DNA from: Bacillota bacterium
GTDB taxonomy: Bacteria > Bacillota > Clostridia > Lachnospirales > Lachnospiraceae
Length of the DNA: 64,000 nucleotides
NCBI GenBank assembly: GCA_023392615.1
Contig: JAEVYT010000039.1
Location: forward strand, 235,729-299,728
Reading direction: 5' to 3'
Part shown: piece after piece, positions 53,696 to 62,631 of the stretch
How the letters are laid out: each line of letters opens with the position of its first letter
How positions within the stretch are numbered: the stretch's first letter is position 1
Notes under the pieces: model-generated
The model's database searches: none
What the model was told of the DNA's origin: nothing
The model's input: the letters and a program-made list of their open reading frames with translations, nothing else
Made by a program: the position numbers and the translations under genes

Positions 53696-56467
53696 TTAGT
53701 GCGATCGAATTCTGGTATGTATATTATGAAGGTTCAACATTTTTTTAACTTCTAGTTCCGAATATACAGTTTTTGATTCCATATTTCGATAAGCAGTTAT
53801 TTCGACCTGATATCGTCCTGGCTTGCAGCTTAATGGAACTTCAAATAAATGTGTTATGTTATCCAATGATTGTGGTATTAACGTATATTCGTCTTCTTTA
53901 ATTGTACCATCCTCATTGAACATATTGTCAAATGTGATATGAACCTTATCCACATACCCGCTTAATGATATCAAAATGTTTCCCTGCTGCCCTGGGAAAA
54001 ATATTGGGTCAAAGGGCTCTTCCAGACTTCTTGTAATAGCCGATACATTAAAATCTGAAATTACATCTTCCGATAGTATCTTAATATTTCCAGCATTATC
54101 AACTAAATAAATAAAACAATCAAGTATCGATGCATTAATTAGTCCATTTGTTAGTGAAATACTACCCTCATAACTAGTACTGTCACTTATTTGTTGAAGA
54201 TTTTTCCGAATAAGACTATTAGGATTATTCCTATCCATCACATCTGCATAGATTTGGTTTATACCCGATAATTCTTCAATAACATTAAACACATTAATCT
54301 TCAATATGGAATCTTCCCTCTCCTTCGTAACATTGGCAGACGGAGCTGTTTTATCAATTAGATAATTACCATATGTAAGTAACGTAACATTTCTTGCATT
54401 ATCAGTAACTTCTACCTGAATTACATTATAACCTTCCGTATTCAAAGTGATATTTGTGGATTTTTTTCCCTCGATTTTGTTCTTCCATTCATCATATACT
54501 TTTCCATTATCCTTTGATAATCGATACCTGTAACTTAATATTCCACTCTCATTATCATTTGGAGTAAATAAAGCCGTTATACTAGTATTTCTCCATACAC
54601 AACTATTGGGAGTCATAGAACCTCTGGGACTAATCCTATCAAATGAGTATTTGCCACTAATATAATTTGATGTATTACCCGCTTTATCAGTTACTTGACA
54701 CTCAATTCTGTAAATCTCACTCAATCGGTCGGGAATTCTGAGAGGGATTTTGACAATTCCATCCCCTGAATTCATTATCCAAGAACCAAATTCAAGTGAA
54801 TCATTCCTAGAGATACGATATTGTACATTAGCAACACCACTTAATGCATCATGCGGATCAAAATAAACATTATATACACTTGCGTTACTCCATTCCAAAC
54901 TATCTTTTGCATTTCCATATTCATCCTCAAATTGACCAGTCGGAGCTGTGGTATCGATCTTATATATTTTACTTGTAACAGTACCAGTATTACCGACATT
55001 ATCCGATAATGTATACATGATTCTTCGGTACCCTTCCGCACTAAGGGTGAAACTATCGGTTGGGTAACTGCTATATTCTCTATTCGTTGTAGCATTATTT
55101 ACCCATGTAGTACCGCCATCTGGACTTGTTTGACCTATTCTTGCATAAGTATCAACCCCGGATTGTGAATCCGTTGGTACAGCAGTGATATTTATTGGTT
55201 TATTCGTCCATTCTGAATAATTTGGATTAATACTAGTCGTTGGAGCAGTTCCATCCACTGTGACGATAATACTTTCCGAATTATTAAAGACATCATCCGG
55301 ATTAGAATCAGCTACAACATAATCAAAATCCGCTCTTGTTGTTGTACTTGAATAACTATTTCCATTATATACTCTTGACCTTGGTTGGAGTTTCAATACA
55401 TCATCCTTTGTGGTCGGTTGGATAGTTGCAGTAGTTGTTAATATATTATAGTCTGTTCTTTTTGTCGTCCATGATTTTAAATCAATTCTATCATCTTTAA
55501 TTCCGGCCGCGGTATTAAGTACAACTTGATGATATGATCCCGTATTGGTTACATTAAGTCCTTGTGGCAGCATAAAATGAATATTCCCTAACCACGTACC
55601 ATTCTTATTATCGACAATATGTAGCCAATTCATATTTGCTTGAAATTTGCTAGAATTATAATTAGCCACCCCTTTTAATTCAATGTTAAATGGTTTTCCT
55701 AATCGGTTATAGTACATTTTCGTAGATGAATTATAATACCATCCATTTGTAATACTAGGGGACGTTATTGGTTTAACAGGTAATGTATCGATCTTTGGTA
55801 ATTTTGTCAACGGTACATCTTGTTGTATATTAAAATATTGGTCTAAATCTCCAGGGGTTCCCCAATTTCTTGCTCCTTTAATACCAGATCCCGGATATTT
55901 TGACCCTAGTGTTGTATAAACTTCACCACTTGATGAAATAGTTCCATTGGAATTTTCGTCTATAATCCCTTTTTGTTTTCCATCTTCGGTTACTGTCATT
56001 ATTGCGTTAAAAACAAATATCGGACTAATTGATTGCAATAGTAAGTTATTAAAATAACCATCATTACCATATCGATCTATAAAGCGATTAATCATGTCCA
56101 TATAATCAACTTTAAATAAAGTAAAGGTGTATCCGCTGTTAGGGTTAGCTACCGACTTCACAGTGTAAATAGTATTTCCTGTAGCACATCCTATACTATA
56201 TGAATTGGATTTAATATTAATATTAAATCCAATTGTTCTGTATTTTGTGCCGCCAGTAGCTGTTTTCGCTTTAGTACAAAAATAGAAAAATCCTTCTTGA
56301 TAAATTACGATATCACCAGATTGACAATATTGGTTGTAAAAATTTTCTGGTTCTTGTGTTACACTTGCATGAGCAAATTTTCCATTATAAGCAGCTATAA
56401 ACGTGACGAAAAAAACCATCAAAAAGAAAAGGGATTTTCTTAATCTTCTCTCTTGTTTGTTAATCAC
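53696..56467 (-). CDS. Large exported protein with Ig-like repeats, Tad-locus surface protein
   Basis: A 923-residue protein with a signal peptide (hydrophobic residues 12-34, ending near AHASVTQ). Residues 35-400 form a region that I do not recognise, rich in Asn, Thr, Tyr and Gly. From about 410 there are four Ig/OmpL47-like modules, each starting with DxTAPT or related (DGTAPTTSINPNYS, DTTAPTGQFEDE, DRISPRGSMTPN, DKTAPSANVTKE) and including DNVGNTG, DKAGNTS, DNARNVT and DNAGNIK. There is no LPXTG and no anchor, so it may be held by the pilus or shed. GTG start, following AAAGGAGAAAAAG. A candidate adhesin of the pilus. Confidence 0.7.
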   Translation of the reverse strand: MINKQERRLRKSLFFLMVFFVTFIAAYNGKFAHASVTQEPENFYNQYCQSGDIVIYQEGFFYFCTKAKTATGGTKYRTIGFNINIKSNSYSIGCATGNTIYTVKSVANPNSGYTFTLFKVDYMDMINRFIDRYGNDGYFNNLLLQSISPIFVFNAIMTVTEDGKQKGIIDENSNGTISSSGEVYTTLGSKYPGSGIKGARNWGTPGDLDQYFNIQQDVPLTKLPKIDTLPVKPITSPSITNGWYYNSSTKMYYNRLGKPFNIELKGVANYNSSKFQANMNWLHIVDNKNGTWLGNIHFMLPQGLNVTNTGSYHQVVLNTAAGIKDDRIDLKSWTTKRTDYNILTTTATIQPTTKDDVLKLQPRSRVYNGNSYSSTTTRADFDYVVADSNPDDVFNNSESIIVTVDGTAPTTSINPNYSEWTNKPINITAVPTDSQSGVDTYARIGQTSPDGGTTWVNNATTNREYSSYPTDSFTLSAEGYRRIMYTLSDNVGNTGTVTSKIYKIDTTAPTGQFEDEYGNAKDSLEWSNASVYNVYFDPHDALSGVANVQYRISRNDSLEFGSWIMNSGDGIVKIPLRIPDRLSEIYRIECQVTDKAGNTSNYISGKYSFDRISPRGSMTPNSCVWRNTSITALFTPNDNESGILSYRYRLSKDNGKVYDEWKNKIEGKKSTNITLNTEGYNVIQVEVTDNARNVTLLTYGNYLIDKTAPSANVTKEREDSILKINVFNVIEELSGINQIYADVMDRNNPNSLIRKNLQQISDSTSYEGSISLTNGLINASILDCFIYLVDNAGNIKILSEDVISDFNVSAITRSLEEPFDPIFFPGQQGNILISLSGYVDKVHITFDNMFNEDGTIKEDEYTLIPQSLDNITHLFEVPLSCKPGRYQVEITAYRNMESKTVYSELEVKKMLNLHNIHTRIRSH

Positions 56468-56515
56468 CTTTTTCTCCTTTCTTTAAATATTTAAACCATT
56501 ATGGTTAAAACCTTA

Positions 56516-57415
56516 TTACCTTACCACAAATACCCACCTTGTCTTTTTGTTATTCCAATTATCTGTATAGTTGATTTTTACCAAAGCAAACTCTTTTAAA
56601 GTGTCTTTGTCCAATTCCATTACATTGAAGCGGTAATCACATGCTTCACTTGTTGATAATGTTCTTCTAAGAAGAACTTCACCTTCTCTACTACCACCTT
56701 CTTTATCTATTTCTCCTCTGGCAATTTGAAAAGCGCGTTTTTCGCAAAAAGTACTCCAAACCAATGGTTTCGTCCGTTTTTTATTTATGTAAGTTAATGC
56801 ATCTTTAACAGCAACTCCATTATCATCAATACTTTTAACGGTTCCAGATAATACATTATCATATTTCGTAAACTGTTTCACCGAAACTTTTTTCCCTGGC
56901 TTAGGAGTAGGTATAGGGATAGGTTTTTTAGTAGTTACATAAGAGCTAGACACATAAGCGTTTTTCCCTTTGTATTTAATTCTTGTCCATCCATTATTGA
57001 CAACACCTGTTCGTTTGACACTATCGCCTTTCTTGAAGCTACCTAGGCTTTTTGAGCTATTAGAATAGCTTAATCTTACGTTAACCCCATTTATTGCATA
57101 AACAGTATCATTTTTCTTCGTAATTATAATAACTCTTACATATTTGCTTAATACATAAGCCGTTTTGCCTTTATATGTAATTCTCGTCCATCCTTTGTTT
57201 ATAACACCTGTCCTTTTTAACACATTTCCTGTCTTTATTACTCCTAACTTTTTCGCTGTTGTGGAGTAACTCGCACGTACATATGACGTACCGGTTACAT
57301 ATACGCTATCATTTTTTTTAGTAATCTTTACGGATGCTTGTGCGCTACCACTATCCAAAGATAAGGATGCGACCATGAAAAACACTAATATCGTTGATAA
57401 TATCTTTTTACCCAT
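56516..57415 (-). CDS. Exported protein with two SH3-type repeats and unknown C-terminal domain
   Basis: A 299-residue protein with a signal peptide (MGKKILSTILVFFMVASLSL). Two SH3_3 repeats of about 65 residues follow, each with YVRASYSTTAKKLG or NVRLSYSNSSKSLG and ending KYVRVI or SSYVTT, the usual bacterial wall-binding SH3. The last 120 residues (TYINKKRTKPLVWSTFCEKR onwards) resemble a CAP domain at low similarity. It lies in the Tad operon 48 bases upstream of the 923-residue protein and could bind wall and pilus. Confidence 0.65.
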   Translation of the reverse strand: MGKKILSTILVFFMVASLSLDSGSAQASVKITKKNDSVYVTGTSYVRASYSTTAKKLGVIKTGNVLKRTGVINKGWTRITYKGKTAYVLSKYVRVIIITKKNDTVYAINGVNVRLSYSNSSKSLGSFKKGDSVKRTGVVNNGWTRIKYKGKNAYVSSSYVTTKKPIPIPTPKPGKKVSVKQFTKYDNVLSGTVKSIDDNGVAVKDALTYINKKRTKPLVWSTFCEKRAFQIARGEIDKEGGSREGEVLLRRTLSTSEACDYRFNVMELDKDTLKEFALVKINYTDNWNNKKTRWVFVVR

Positions 57416-57577
57416 ATTACACCTACTTTCATTTGTTATTGTAAATATATTCTAATAAATTCCAGAAAGATGTTCAAGTAAAATCAATTATTATTGACTA
57501 GAAATGACAATTTTCTACGTTAATACTAATTATAACGCTTTAATTTATGCTTTTTGCTCAATATCAGAAGCATTATT

Positions 57578-58291
57578 TTACAATTTGAACTTGTTTACTT
57601 TGCTAACACGAACCTCTCCTAATATTATTTTTTCATTAAATTCTTTTACTTCATCTCGGTCAATAACGATATTTAAAATAACCGCAGAGGATTCCTTCTG
57701 TGTTTTATCAATACTTTGGCCATTCGTATCAAATACCTTCTCTACATACGCATAATCAAGTACATTAGTAGTTGTTCTTTTCGTACTGTTTACCACAGAT
57801 ATCTGTATGATGTCACCTTGCCGTATAATCCCCCCAACCACTTGAGAAAGATCGGCAGCCTCGAAACTTACTTCAACTGGGTTTTTAATATCTTTCAATA
57901 TATCACTCTTTTTCAATAGACGTGCTTTGGATATTATTTCTCCCTCCTGGAATGAACTGCTTGATATAGTTCCGATTAGATTATCATAGGAATCCAATGT
58001 ATCATCCGATTTGAGCCTTGCCGGTATTTCATCTAGATAAAAATATTTCTTTATGTTATCTTTTGTAAATTCTGTATTACTATCAATACTACATTTTGCT
58101 CTCAAAAGTGAACAATGCTTATAATCATTTAACATTGATTTTTCTATATTGATTAATCCAATGTATGCTACCACTGCTAGTAGAAGGCTAAATATAAATT
58201 TTCTAATTGAATAAGTAACTTTATCTCCCTTACTTTTATGGATTTTCTTTAATCTTTTGCGAAATATTACGATTCCCCCTTTTCTCATCAT
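57578..58291 (-). CDS. SAF-domain protein of the Tad locus (CpaB/RcpC-like)
   Basis: A 237-residue protein with one N-terminal membrane helix (FIFSLLLAVVAYIGLI, about 30-48) and an SAF domain after it (ASPLL-like EIPARLKSDDTLDSYDNLIG, FQEGEIISKARLLK). In Gram-negatives CpaB/RcpC joins the secretin; here no secretin exists, so it may shape the channel at the membrane-wall boundary. Its ATG overlaps the stop of the gene before. Confidence 0.75.
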   Translation of the reverse strand: MMRKGGIVIFRKRLKKIHKSKGDKVTYSIRKFIFSLLLAVVAYIGLINIEKSMLNDYKHCSLLRAKCSIDSNTEFTKDNIKKYFYLDEIPARLKSDDTLDSYDNLIGTISSSSFQEGEIISKARLLKKSDILKDIKNPVEVSFEAADLSQVVGGIIRQGDIIQISVVNSTKRTTTNVLDYAYVEKVFDTNGQSIDKTQKESSAVILNIVIDRDEVKEFNEKIILGEVRVSKVNKFKL

Positions 58292-58857
58292 TCTTGGTCA
58301 ACAATATCTATACATCCCTCCTTATAAACATAACGGGAGTCATTCATAAATCCTTTTAACGTAAAACCCACCCGACTATATACAGTTGTATTCGTTATAT
58401 TTACCCCATCCGGAGTTTTTAGTTCACCTAACTGTCCACTCCAATCAATTGTCTCAGTCACCGCTATTCCATTAATCAAGCTCCTTCGAATCTGTGTGAT
58501 ATCTAAATCCACGACATTGTAAACTGAGAATTCAAGGATATCAATGCCAGTCTGAATATATTCATTATTCATCGGTTTTCTATCCATTGATAGGTTTAAG
58601 TTATCTATCAGTGCTTCCTCATAAGCATAATAAGCTTCATTAAAATCTTTTACTTGAATCGTTCCATTCCTATTGTATATCTCTTTATCAATCTGTGCTG
58701 CTGCCAAATTGGATAGTGATACTGCATCCTGTATGTCTTCATTTATTATTCCGATATACTTCATCTTGATTACATAGGATGCCACCAAACACACCAAACC
58801 AATTAGTGCTAGAAAGAATATATAATAAAGTATACCCGATCCCTTATCTTTTTTCAT
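58288..58857 (-). CDS. TadF-like pseudopilin or TadE-family protein
   Basis: A 189-residue protein starting MKKDKGSGILYYIFFLALIG, a short charged leader with KKDKG then a hydrophobic helix, and a soluble C-terminal domain of about 150 residues. The KKDxG-helix pattern is shared with the pilin and the TadE-like neighbour, so it is probably processed by the operon's prepilin peptidase. Clear family assignment is not possible by eye. Confidence 0.65.
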   Translation of the reverse strand: MKKDKGSGILYYIFFLALIGLVCLVASYVIKMKYIGIINEDIQDAVSLSNLAAAQIDKEIYNRNGTIQVKDFNEAYYAYEEALIDNLNLSMDRKPMNNEYIQTGIDILEFSVYNVVDLDITQIRRSLINGIAVTETIDWSGQLGELKTPDGVNITNTTVYSRVGFTLKGFMNDSRYVYKEGCIDIVDQE

Positions 58858-58885
58858 ACAATCACACTTACCACTCTTTGTTCAC

Positions 58886-59317
58886 TTAGTTCTTCGCTGT
58901 TGATGACTTATGTATTTTTACCGGTATCTTTTTACTATCTTTAGCTACATGCATATAATTTTCAAATTGAAACGTTCTAATTTCCAAACTGCCACTTATA
59001 TTTAACAGAATTTTATCCCCATAATTAACGTGATCCTTAGTGGTCCCTGTTAAAGATATGTCAGTAAGTCCTTGTTCTGTCAGATCGTTCAGTAAATTAG
59101 CTTGTTCCTCCTCGCCAAGATATCCGACCGATTCCATTCTTAAAATATATTCTCTGCCTATCATCTCAATTTTTGTCTTTTTATCCAGATCCGAATACCA
59201 GTTCATCATGATTATGCATATTATGCAGACAACAACCAAAGTAACCATAACATACACAAATTCAATCATACTGCCTTGATCTTTTTTTAATAAGTATTTA
59301 TACCTACTTTTTTTCAT
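58886..59317 (-). CDS. TadE-like pseudopilin
   Basis: A 143-residue protein with an 11-residue basic leader, then KKDQGSMIEFVYVMVTLVVV and a hydrophobic helix to about residue 38, followed by a soluble domain. The Gly followed by a Glu about five positions later fits a TadE prepilin-peptidase site. The third of three consecutive ATGs (59317) has GGAG at a good distance. Confidence 0.68.
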   Translation of the reverse strand: MKKSRYKYLLKKDQGSMIEFVYVMVTLVVVCIICIIMMNWYSDLDKKTKIEMIGREYILRMESVGYLGEEEQANLLNDLTEQGLTDISLTGTTKDHVNYGDKILLNISGSLEIRTFQFENYMHVAKDSKKIPVKIHKSSTAKN

Positions 59318-59344
59318 CATCATCTCCAGAGTCAGTCTCAGGCA

Positions 59345-59566
59345 TTAGCTGAACAATCCATCTATTTCATTACTAGCTTTCGTCATAATAGTTGAGATAA
59401 TAGTTGAGATCTGCGTTCGAAAAATTAATAATAACGTTACTGCCACCACCACAAGTCCAATTTCTGCGATAATTTCCTTCCCACCATGATCTTTTTTCAT
59501 AAAAACTTTAACATAACTTGTAGCCCCCTCAATTGCTTTCTGTTTCATAACTAACAATTTGTACAT
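59345..59566 (-). CDS. Flp-type pilin (Flp1-like)
   Basis: A 73-residue protein with a long N-terminal leader and the processing site KKDHGGKEIIAEIG, followed by one hydrophobic helix (VVVAVTLLLIF) and a short tail TKASNEIDGLFS. The Gly before KEIIAE and the Glu soon after fit a class III pilin. It would be the main subunit of the fibre. AAAGGATTAAAATT precedes the ATG. Its position, right after tadC, is usual. Confidence 0.8.
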   Translation of the reverse strand: MYKLLVMKQKAIEGATSYVKVFMKKDHGGKEIIAEIGLVVVAVTLLLIFRTQISTIISTIMTKASNEIDGLFS

Positions 59567-59591
59567 AATTTTAATCCTTTCATGATTTTAA

Positions 59592-60401
59592 TTAATAGGA
59601 TGAGATTCCATTTCCTATCTCCAAACACAAATAATACAAACAAATACTTATCATACCCACAAAAAAGAGTAGCTGAAACAACTGTATTATTCGTTCTAAC
59701 GCTTGTCTCTCTTTCATACTAATTGATTTTTGAACATCGATAATCTGATTAGACATATCCTCTAATATTTGTATACTCTTCCCACTTTCCAATGATTGTT
59801 TAATAATGATGCAAAAGGAATCGATATAACTGTTTTTAAACTGCATGTTAAATTCATTAATGGCTTCATCAATATCCGCATTGGCAATAATATTGCTGGT
59901 AAGTTTTAATAATGCTGATTTTAAGCGATCTGACTGGACACAAAGATAACACTCCCCTAATGCTTGTACTAAATAAACATTAGCTTTAGTCTGTAGACGT
60001 AATGTATCATATATTGATCGTATGTCCTTCTCCATTTTATCGTTATCCTGATTATTCGAAAGTTTAATAAGTAAGTCAAATAGAACAAAACCTAAAAACC
60101 ATAAACCTAATCCGGCTATAACCCCTCCAGTCCTTAATCCAGCTATCATTAGTAAGAATGCTGATGTTAATTTGATTCCTAAATAATTGATTGGGTCCAC
60201 TTTTCCATGAAACATGAACCCTACACCATATTGCGTCAAATAAGTATCCAATCTATCATAATTAAAAAATTCAATATAAGTTTTTCGCATAGATTTCTGT
60301 AATTTTATTCTAGCGAGTCTCTGAAGATTTATAGACTTTTCTTTGATTGGATATCTAATAAAAAAAAGAATAATTAATAGAGCAATGATGATTGTAATCA
60401 T
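59592..60401 (-). CDS. tadC: TadC-like membrane platform protein
   Basis: A 269-residue protein of the type II secretion F family. Three to four helices flank a cytoplasmic domain: GLRTGGVIAGLGLWFLGF, DIRSIYDTLRLQTKANVYL, and ESGKSIQILEDMSNQIIDV with C-terminal helix FQLLFFVGMISICLYYL. TadB and TadC form the membrane platform. The ATG at 60401 has no close ribosome-binding site; a strong AGGAGGG lies 36 bases upstream in an open in-frame stretch that lacks ATG, GTG or TTG. Confidence 0.85.
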   Translation of the reverse strand: MITIIIALLIILFFIRYPIKEKSINLQRLARIKLQKSMRKTYIEFFNYDRLDTYLTQYGVGFMFHGKVDPINYLGIKLTSAFLLMIAGLRTGGVIAGLGLWFLGFVLFDLLIKLSNNQDNDKMEKDIRSIYDTLRLQTKANVYLVQALGECYLCVQSDRLKSALLKLTSNIIANADIDEAINEFNMQFKNSYIDSFCIIIKQSLESGKSIQILEDMSNQIIDVQKSISMKERQALERIIQLFQLLFFVGMISICLYYLCLEIGNGISSY

Positions 60402-60446
60402 TGTTTTACTATAAAAAATATATTGATATAAGATTAACCCTCCTCT

Positions 60447-61397
60447 CTATTTATCAATCGCAAGCAAAACCCAAAACCCTAGAAACAATACCACAATACA
60501 ATATGCTAATATCATATTTCCGATTAGTGAATGTATTAAAACATTAAAGATTCCAATTTCACTAAAGTTATCTAACATATTGATAATAAAAATGCCACAA
60601 AATAGGATAATTACCATTTCAATTCTACTATTTTTAATTAATGCTCTTCGCTCTTCTCTTGCAGCAATATACTCACGTAACATTTTGCGGCTATCTTTAA
60701 TAATTTCCTCGTAATTTGCCTCATACCGTGAGCATATTTCAATGTTTCTAATGATTTCCTTGAATTTCTCTAACTCAATTTTATGTTCTAGATTTAATAA
60801 TGCCTTTGATACATCCCCGGATGAACGAGCCTCTATAACACATGCTTCCACTGCATCATGTAACGGATTGTTCAAATAGGGATAAACTTTATTCAGTATT
60901 GTGATAATATCATGATTTGTTTTGCTATAATTTTCAAGAAGATTGGTGAACTCTAGAATATTCTTTTCAGTTGCCCTGTAATTGATGCCGGACATAAGAT
61001 ATAGAATTAGATATGATAGAAATAATATGATTAACCCCATCATTAAAGACATGATTGGTAAATCTGTAATCAGGAGAACCCCTCCCGTAAATACCAGTAT
61101 CAAAGTAAATGTTATCATTAAATACGTCCCTGTATTTATAAAAGGGATTTTTGATGTAATTCCACTCCGCTCGATGAGCAAATCCATCCTTCTAAGAAAA
61201 TATACCTTTTCTCTTCTACCTTCCTCTTCTCGATGTCGTTTCTCTTCCTCCTCTCTTAATAATGCTTCCTTCTTTGTACGACTATATAACTTATTTATCG
61301 TTAAGTGCGGAATTTTTTGCTCTATAAATATCTCATAGGATTTACTACAAACCTGATAGATTAGTATTAGAAGCACAAACTTGTATGCTAAAAGCAT
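60447..61397 (-). CDS. tadB: TadB-like membrane platform protein
   Basis: A 316-residue F-domain protein. It has an N-terminal helix, a charged region with many Glu and Arg (EEEEKRHREEEGRR-like stretch near residue 50), a pair of helices (LVFTGGVLLITD and IILFLSYLILYLMSG) and the conserved GDVSKALLNLEHKIE, then C-terminal helices. The partner TadC follows 45 bases on. GAGGAGATTAATT precedes the ATG. Confidence 0.87.
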   Translation of the reverse strand: MLLAYKFVLLILIYQVCSKSYEIFIEQKIPHLTINKLYSRTKKEALLREEEEKRHREEEGRREKVYFLRRMDLLIERSGITSKIPFINTGTYLMITFTLILVFTGGVLLITDLPIMSLMMGLIILFLSYLILYLMSGINYRATEKNILEFTNLLENYSKTNHDIITILNKVYPYLNNPLHDAVEACVIEARSSGDVSKALLNLEHKIELEKFKEIIRNIEICSRYEANYEEIIKDSRKMLREYIAAREERRALIKNSRIEMVIILFCGIFIINMLDNFSEIGIFNVLIHSLIGNMILAYCIVVLFLGFWVLLAIDK

Positions 61398-61428
61398 AAT
61401 TAATCTCCTCTCTTAGATAAAACAATTT

Positions 61429-62580
61429 CTAGAAGATTTTCTGATAACTTATATTATGTACGCTGTCATCCCATCCAATTATTTCTGATATCTCTGTCAC
61501 TTTAAAGTCCTTCATAAAAACTACAGCCGATAACGATGCTAACATTTTCAATGCATCCTCTTTCGTGTAATCACTCTCGTACTTTATAAAATCAGCAAGC
61601 TTATCAAGTGCCTGTTGCGAACTATTGCTATGTATACTACACATAACTTTATGTCCGGTATAACTGGCATTAAGAAAATATAGCGCTTCTCCTCCTTTGA
61701 TTTCTCCTATAATGAACCAATCCAAATCGGTCAACAAGCCATTAATCGCCAAATCCTTTAGTGTATATTGGATTTTCCCTTCTCCTTTGGAGATAATCAC
61801 TTTTTGAAACATTAAATCAGGATGTGCCTTAGAATAAAGCTCTTCACTTTCTTGAATTACTAACCCACTTTCATCATAAGGAATACATTCTAACAAAGCA
61901 TTCATCAAAGTTGTTTTTCCAGAGGCACCTTTTCCACAAAAGACGATACCTTGCTTTTGAATGACAGCATCCTTAAGATATGAGGCAATATCCTCCGTCA
62001 GAACTTCCATGCGAACCAAATCGGATAGCAATAATTTCGTCTTAGGTATTTTCCTAATATGTAAATACGGAGTATTCGTAGAATTAACAAATGAAGTAGA
62101 AATATTAAAACGAAGTATGAAGTTAGGATTACTTTCTATATCAGTGAATACCTGTATTGCATTGATGTCACTTAAATTTGTTTTGTTTTTCACAGCTACC
62201 ATATCTACAAATCGCTTGTAATCATATTTACTTCTAAATTTAACATTAGAATCCGTACGCCTACCTAACTTTTTTATACGCACATTATTCTCACTTATTA
62301 CTTTTATATCCGAAATAGAGGGATCATTAATTAAATCGTCTAAGATATAATATCCCCATAAGAATTTTTCATAATGTTCCCAAATTCTCTGTAATAATGA
62401 TGGCTCAACATGACGTGACTTCAAAAATCCAATCACATCTGTCTGAAATTTTTCCTTTGATTTAATGCCGCGATTCACTAAATTCAATGACTTTGTATCA
62501 ACATTAGTAAAGTATTCTATTAGATCTTCTAATATTTGCTCTTCATCGCATGATTTTTTTGTATTTATATCGTTAATCAT
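61429..62580 (-). CDS. tadA: Tad pilus ATPase TadA/CpaF
   Basis: A 383-residue secretion ATPase. The Walker A is FCGKGASGKTTLMNALLE (about residue 217), the following Asp/Glu box is LVIQESEELYSKAHP, and the Walker B/His area is DWFIIGEIKGGEALYFLNAS and GHKVMCSIHSNSS. N-terminal domain about 1-190. It powers pilin polymerisation. GAGAGGTATTATA precedes the ATG. Confidence 0.95.
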   Translation of the reverse strand: MINDINTKKSCDEEQILEDLIEYFTNVDTKSLNLVNRGIKSKEKFQTDVIGFLKSRHVEPSLLQRIWEHYEKFLWGYYILDDLINDPSISDIKVISENNVRIKKLGRRTDSNVKFRSKYDYKRFVDMVAVKNKTNLSDINAIQVFTDIESNPNFILRFNISTSFVNSTNTPYLHIRKIPKTKLLLSDLVRMEVLTEDIASYLKDAVIQKQGIVFCGKGASGKTTLMNALLECIPYDESGLVIQESEELYSKAHPDLMFQKVIISKGEGKIQYTLKDLAINGLLTDLDWFIIGEIKGGEALYFLNASYTGHKVMCSIHSNSSQQALDKLADFIKYESDYTKEDALKMLASLSAVVFMKDFKVTEISEIIGWDDSVHNISYQKIF

Positions 62581-62631
62581 TATAATACCTCTCTAGTTAC
62601 TAGGTAATTTAGTAAAGGTCTATCCCTTCCT

